Assembly: GCA_002329075.1 (NCBI GenBank)
Contig: DCXR01000075.1
Location: 2,730 to 9,848, forward strand
Direction: 5' to 3'
From: Candidatus Neomicrothrix sp. UBA2131
GTDB lineage: Bacteria; Actinomycetota; Acidimicrobiia; Acidimicrobiales; MedAcidi-G1
DNA: 7,119 nucleotides
In this document: one piece after another, positions 5,135-7,119 of the stretch
Numbering within the stretch: position 1 is the first letter of the stretch
Layout of the letters: each line of letters opens with the position of its first letter
Translations under genes and position numbers: made by a program
Notes under the pieces: model-generated
Database searches by the model: none
What the model was told of the DNA's origin: nothing
The model's input: the letters and a program-made list of their open reading frames with translations, nothing else

Positions 5135-5172
5135 TCGCGCTCAACGTAGGGGGAGGGCCGCGGTGAGCGCGA
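5135..5172. repeat. 9-bp perfect inverted repeat upstream of pknB
   Basis: TCGCGCTCA (5135-5143) and TGAGCGCGA (5164-5172) are perfect reverse complements with a 20-base spacer. They lie in the 70-base gap between pstP and pknB. The right arm falls where the -35 region of the pknB promoter candidate would be. It could be an operator for a dimeric regulator, or a hairpin limiting read-through from pstP. The sequence alone does not decide. Confidence 0.45.
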
Positions 5173-5186
5173 CCCGACCTCAGGGA

Positions 5187-5192
5187 TAGAAT
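5187..5192 (+). promoter_or_regulatory. candidate -10 box of pknB
   Basis: TAGAAT ends 8 bases before the pknB ATG at 5201. There is no Shine-Dalgarno in the 8 bases, so this fits a leaderless message and gives pknB its own promoter apart from fha-pstP. Confidence 0.5.
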
Positions 5193-5200
5193 CCGTCCCT

Positions 5201-7119
5201 ATGTCCGCGCAGGGCCCGACGGTTTTCAGCGGGCGTTACGAACTCCATCGCCAGATCGCCCGAGGCGGCATGGCCGACGTATACCTGGCCCGCGACCAGT
5301 TGCTCGATCGCCCGGTTGCCGTCAAGGTGCTCTTCAACGAGTTCGCCGACGATCCGAGCTTCGTGGAGCGGTTCCGCCGCGAGGCGCAGGCGGCCGCCAA
5401 CCTCAACCACCCCAACATCGTGGGCGTCTACGACTGGGGCGAGGAGGAGGGCACCTATTTCATTGTCATGGAGTACGTCGAGGGTCGCAGCCTCGCCGAG
5501 ATCCTCCGCACCCAGGGGGCACTACATCCCGACCGTGCCGCAGAGATCGCCACCGACATCGCCGCAGCACTGGGATTCGCCCACCGCAACGGACTCGTCC
5601 ACCGTGACGTCAAGCCCGGCAACGTCCTCGTAACCGCCAACGGGCACGTCAAGGTCGCAGACTTCGGCATCGCCACGGCGATGGTCGGCGACCAGACCGA
5701 GCTGACCCAGGTGGGCACGGTGATGGGCACCGCCACGTACTTCTCCCCCGAGCAGGCCCAGGGCCGGCCCGTCGACCCCCGCAGCGACCTCTACGCGCTC
5801 GGGATCGTCCTCTACGAGATGCTCCTCGGACGACCGCCGTTCACGGGTGACTCACCCCTTGCGGTCGCCTACCAGCACGTCCAGGAGAGTCCGCCACCCC
5901 TACGGGCATCCGGGGCAGCAGTGTCCGAGTCCCTCGAGGCGATCACCCTCAAGTTGCTCGCCAAGAACCCGGTCAACCGCTATCCGACCGCCGAGGACCT
6001 CCGCAGCGACCTGCGCCGCTACAGGGAGGGGGCCCACGACCTTCGGCCGCCGAGCTCCACCGGCGCCGATGCACGTGCGGCAGCACCCGGCGGGGCGCCG
6101 CCGGTCAACTACGGCAGGGGTTCCCGAAACCGACGGGACGACGGCTGGCGCCGCACACTGCTCTTCTTCGTCGGGCTGGGGGCCCTTGTCATCGCCCTCG
6201 GCTACCTCGTCGTCGAATTCTTCGACACGCTCGGTGGCAACGAGGACCCGACACCCACCTCGTCCGTTTCGGACCGGGTCGAGGTCCCGTCCCTGATCGG
6301 AGTGCCGATGGACGAGGCCCATTCGATTCTGCGTGGGATCGCGCTCTCCGTCCAGATCGACTACGAGGCCAACAACGAGTTTCCCGAGAACACGGTCTTC
6401 GAACAGGAGCCGGCAGCGGGAACCAAGGCCAAGGAGGGCGACACGGTCCGACTCTGGGTGAGTCAGGGCACCGGGCCCATGGTGCTCCTTGACGTGGTCG
6501 GCGATGCGCAGGCCGACGCCGAGCGGGACCTCAAGGCAATGGGCCTGGTCGTCCACGTCTACCCACAGGAGGACCCTGTCGTGCCTGCCGGTCAGGTCAT
6601 CAAGCAGAACCCGCTGGCCGGAAGTTCCGTGGAGGCGGCGGAACAGGTTGTCATCTTCGTATCGTCGGGGCCACCGAAGGAGCAACTTCCCGACCTCGTC
6701 AACCGGCCCGTGCTCGACGCCATGAACATCATCGTCCAGTTGGGTTGGCGGGCGGTCACGATCGAGGAATACAGCGAGGACGTCGCCGAGGGGATCGTGC
6801 TGCGGACCGAGCCGATTTCGAGGACCGAGTTGGAACCCGACGAGGAGGTCACGATCGTCGTTTCGTCCGGTCCGGCACCGGTGCCGGTGCCACCCGTGGT
6901 GAGCCTCACCCAGGAGTCCGCCACCATCGCCCTGCAGGATGTCGGCTTCGAGGTCAACGTCCGGTTCCAGGCACTTCCGGGCGACAGCCCCAACGCCGGC
7001 CGGGTCATCTCCCAGAGTCCGCTGCCGGACGAGGAGGTTCCCGCGGGCACTGCGGTGACCATCGTGGTCGGTGAGGCGGAGGTGCCCGAGGAGACCACGA
7101 CGACTGTGGCGCCGGAGAC
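5201..7119 (+). CDS. pknB: PknB-like transmembrane Ser/Thr kinase with four PASTA repeats (3' end beyond window)
   Basis: This receptor kinase phosphorylates cell-division and wall-synthesis proteins and senses muropeptide or lipid II through PASTA repeats. At least 639 codons are present and no stop is reached. The kinase domain is about 13-275: glycine loop IARGGMADV (19-27), VAVK with Lys42, Glu61 of helix C, HRDVKPGN (134-141, Asp136, Lys138, Asn141), DFG (154-156), activation loop TQVGTVMGT (169-177), SPEQ (182-185) and DLYALGIVLYE (196-206). A linker (276-315) is followed by one membrane helix (about 319-338). PASTA repeats lie at about 359-424, 426-491, 493-558 and 561-626, then a Thr-rich tail. 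Oddities are Ala20 in place of the first loop glycine, and Val171 where mycobacterial PknB has the second autophosphorylated threonine. The ATG at 5201 lies 8 bases after a TAGAAT box. The gene follows pstP by 70 bases. Confidence 0.95.
   Translation, partial: MSAQGPTVFSGRYELHRQIARGGMADVYLARDQLLDRPVAVKVLFNEFADDPSFVERFRREAQAAANLNHPNIVGVYDWGEEEGTYFIVMEYVEGRSLAEILRTQGALHPDRAAEIATDIAAALGFAHRNGLVHRDVKPGNVLVTANGHVKVADFGIATAMVGDQTELTQVGTVMGTATYFSPEQAQGRPVDPRSDLYALGIVLYEMLLGRPPFTGDSPLAVAYQHVQESPPPLRASGAAVSESLEAITLKLLAKNPVNRYPTAEDLRSDLRRYREGAHDLRPPSSTGADARAAAPGGAPPVNYGRGSRNRRDDGWRRTLLFFVGLGALVIALGYLVVEFFDTLGGNEDPTPTSSVSDRVEVPSLIGVPMDEAHSILRGIALSVQIDYEANNEFPENTVFEQEPAAGTKAKEGDTVRLWVSQGTGPMVLLDVVGDAQADAERDLKAMGLVVHVYPQEDPVVPAGQVIKQNPLAGSSVEAAEQVVIFVSSGPPKEQLPDLVNRPVLDAMNIIVQLGWRAVTIEEYSEDVAEGIVLRTEPISRTELEPDEEVTIVVSSGPAPVPVPPVVSLTQESATIALQDVGFEVNVRFQALPGDSPNAGRVISQSPLPDEEVPAGTAVTIVVGEAEVPEETTTTVAPE

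Noticed and set aside
6278..7079. The PASTA region as a tandem DNA repeat
   Set aside because: The four units are related at protein level but clearly diverged in DNA sequence, so this is domain duplication and not a nucleotide repeat array.

Overview
The window looks like chromosomal DNA of a high-GC actinobacterium. Base composition is roughly two-thirds G+C by eye. There is a PASTA-type PknB kinase with an adjacent FHA protein and PP2C phosphatase, and several genes have a TAnnnT box only a few bases upstream of the start codon. The kinase wording (IARGGMADV glycine loop) and the gene mix bring Acidimicrobiia-like lineages to mind, but that placement is a guess from memory.

Layout. Positions 1-423 hold three tRNA genes: Arg(ACG) and Ser(GCT) on the minus strand and Ser(TGA) on the plus strand. 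An 11-bp perfect hairpin follows tRNA-Ser(GCT). Prephenate dehydratase (pheA, minus strand) converges on the Ser(TGA) gene. Its start codon overlaps, in a shared CATG, the start of a divergent reading frame that is the N-terminus of LarB. That frame is broken after about 57 codons. In a different frame, about 49 codons resembling the C-terminus of LarC follow, with one in-frame stop. The simplest reading is a deletion scar of a former larB-larC pair. Next come a metallo-beta-lactamase-fold hydrolase and an AcuI/YhdH-type acryloyl-CoA reductase, probably co-transcribed. A second non-coding stretch has a long imperfect hairpin and a minus-strand tRNA-Leu(CAG). The last part, reading rightward, is an FHA-domain membrane protein, a PP2C-type Ser/Thr phosphatase (PstP-like) and a PknB-like receptor kinase with four PASTA repeats, which runs off the end of the window.

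How the parts work together. The FHA-PstP-PknB block is a compact signalling module. The kinase probably senses cell-wall fragments through its PASTA repeats, the phosphatase reverses its phosphorylations, and the FHA protein reads phosphothreonine at the membrane. In mycobacteria the same module also carries fhaA, rodA, pbpA and pknA; none of these lies between fha and pknB here. PheA makes phenylpyruvate for phenylalanine synthesis and is a housekeeping gene.

No CRISPR array, insertion sequence, phage gene or obviously new multi-gene system is visible. The most interesting item is the larB/larC scar. It leaves a well-translated-looking 111-codon chimeric frame whose stop overlaps the start of the hydrolase gene.
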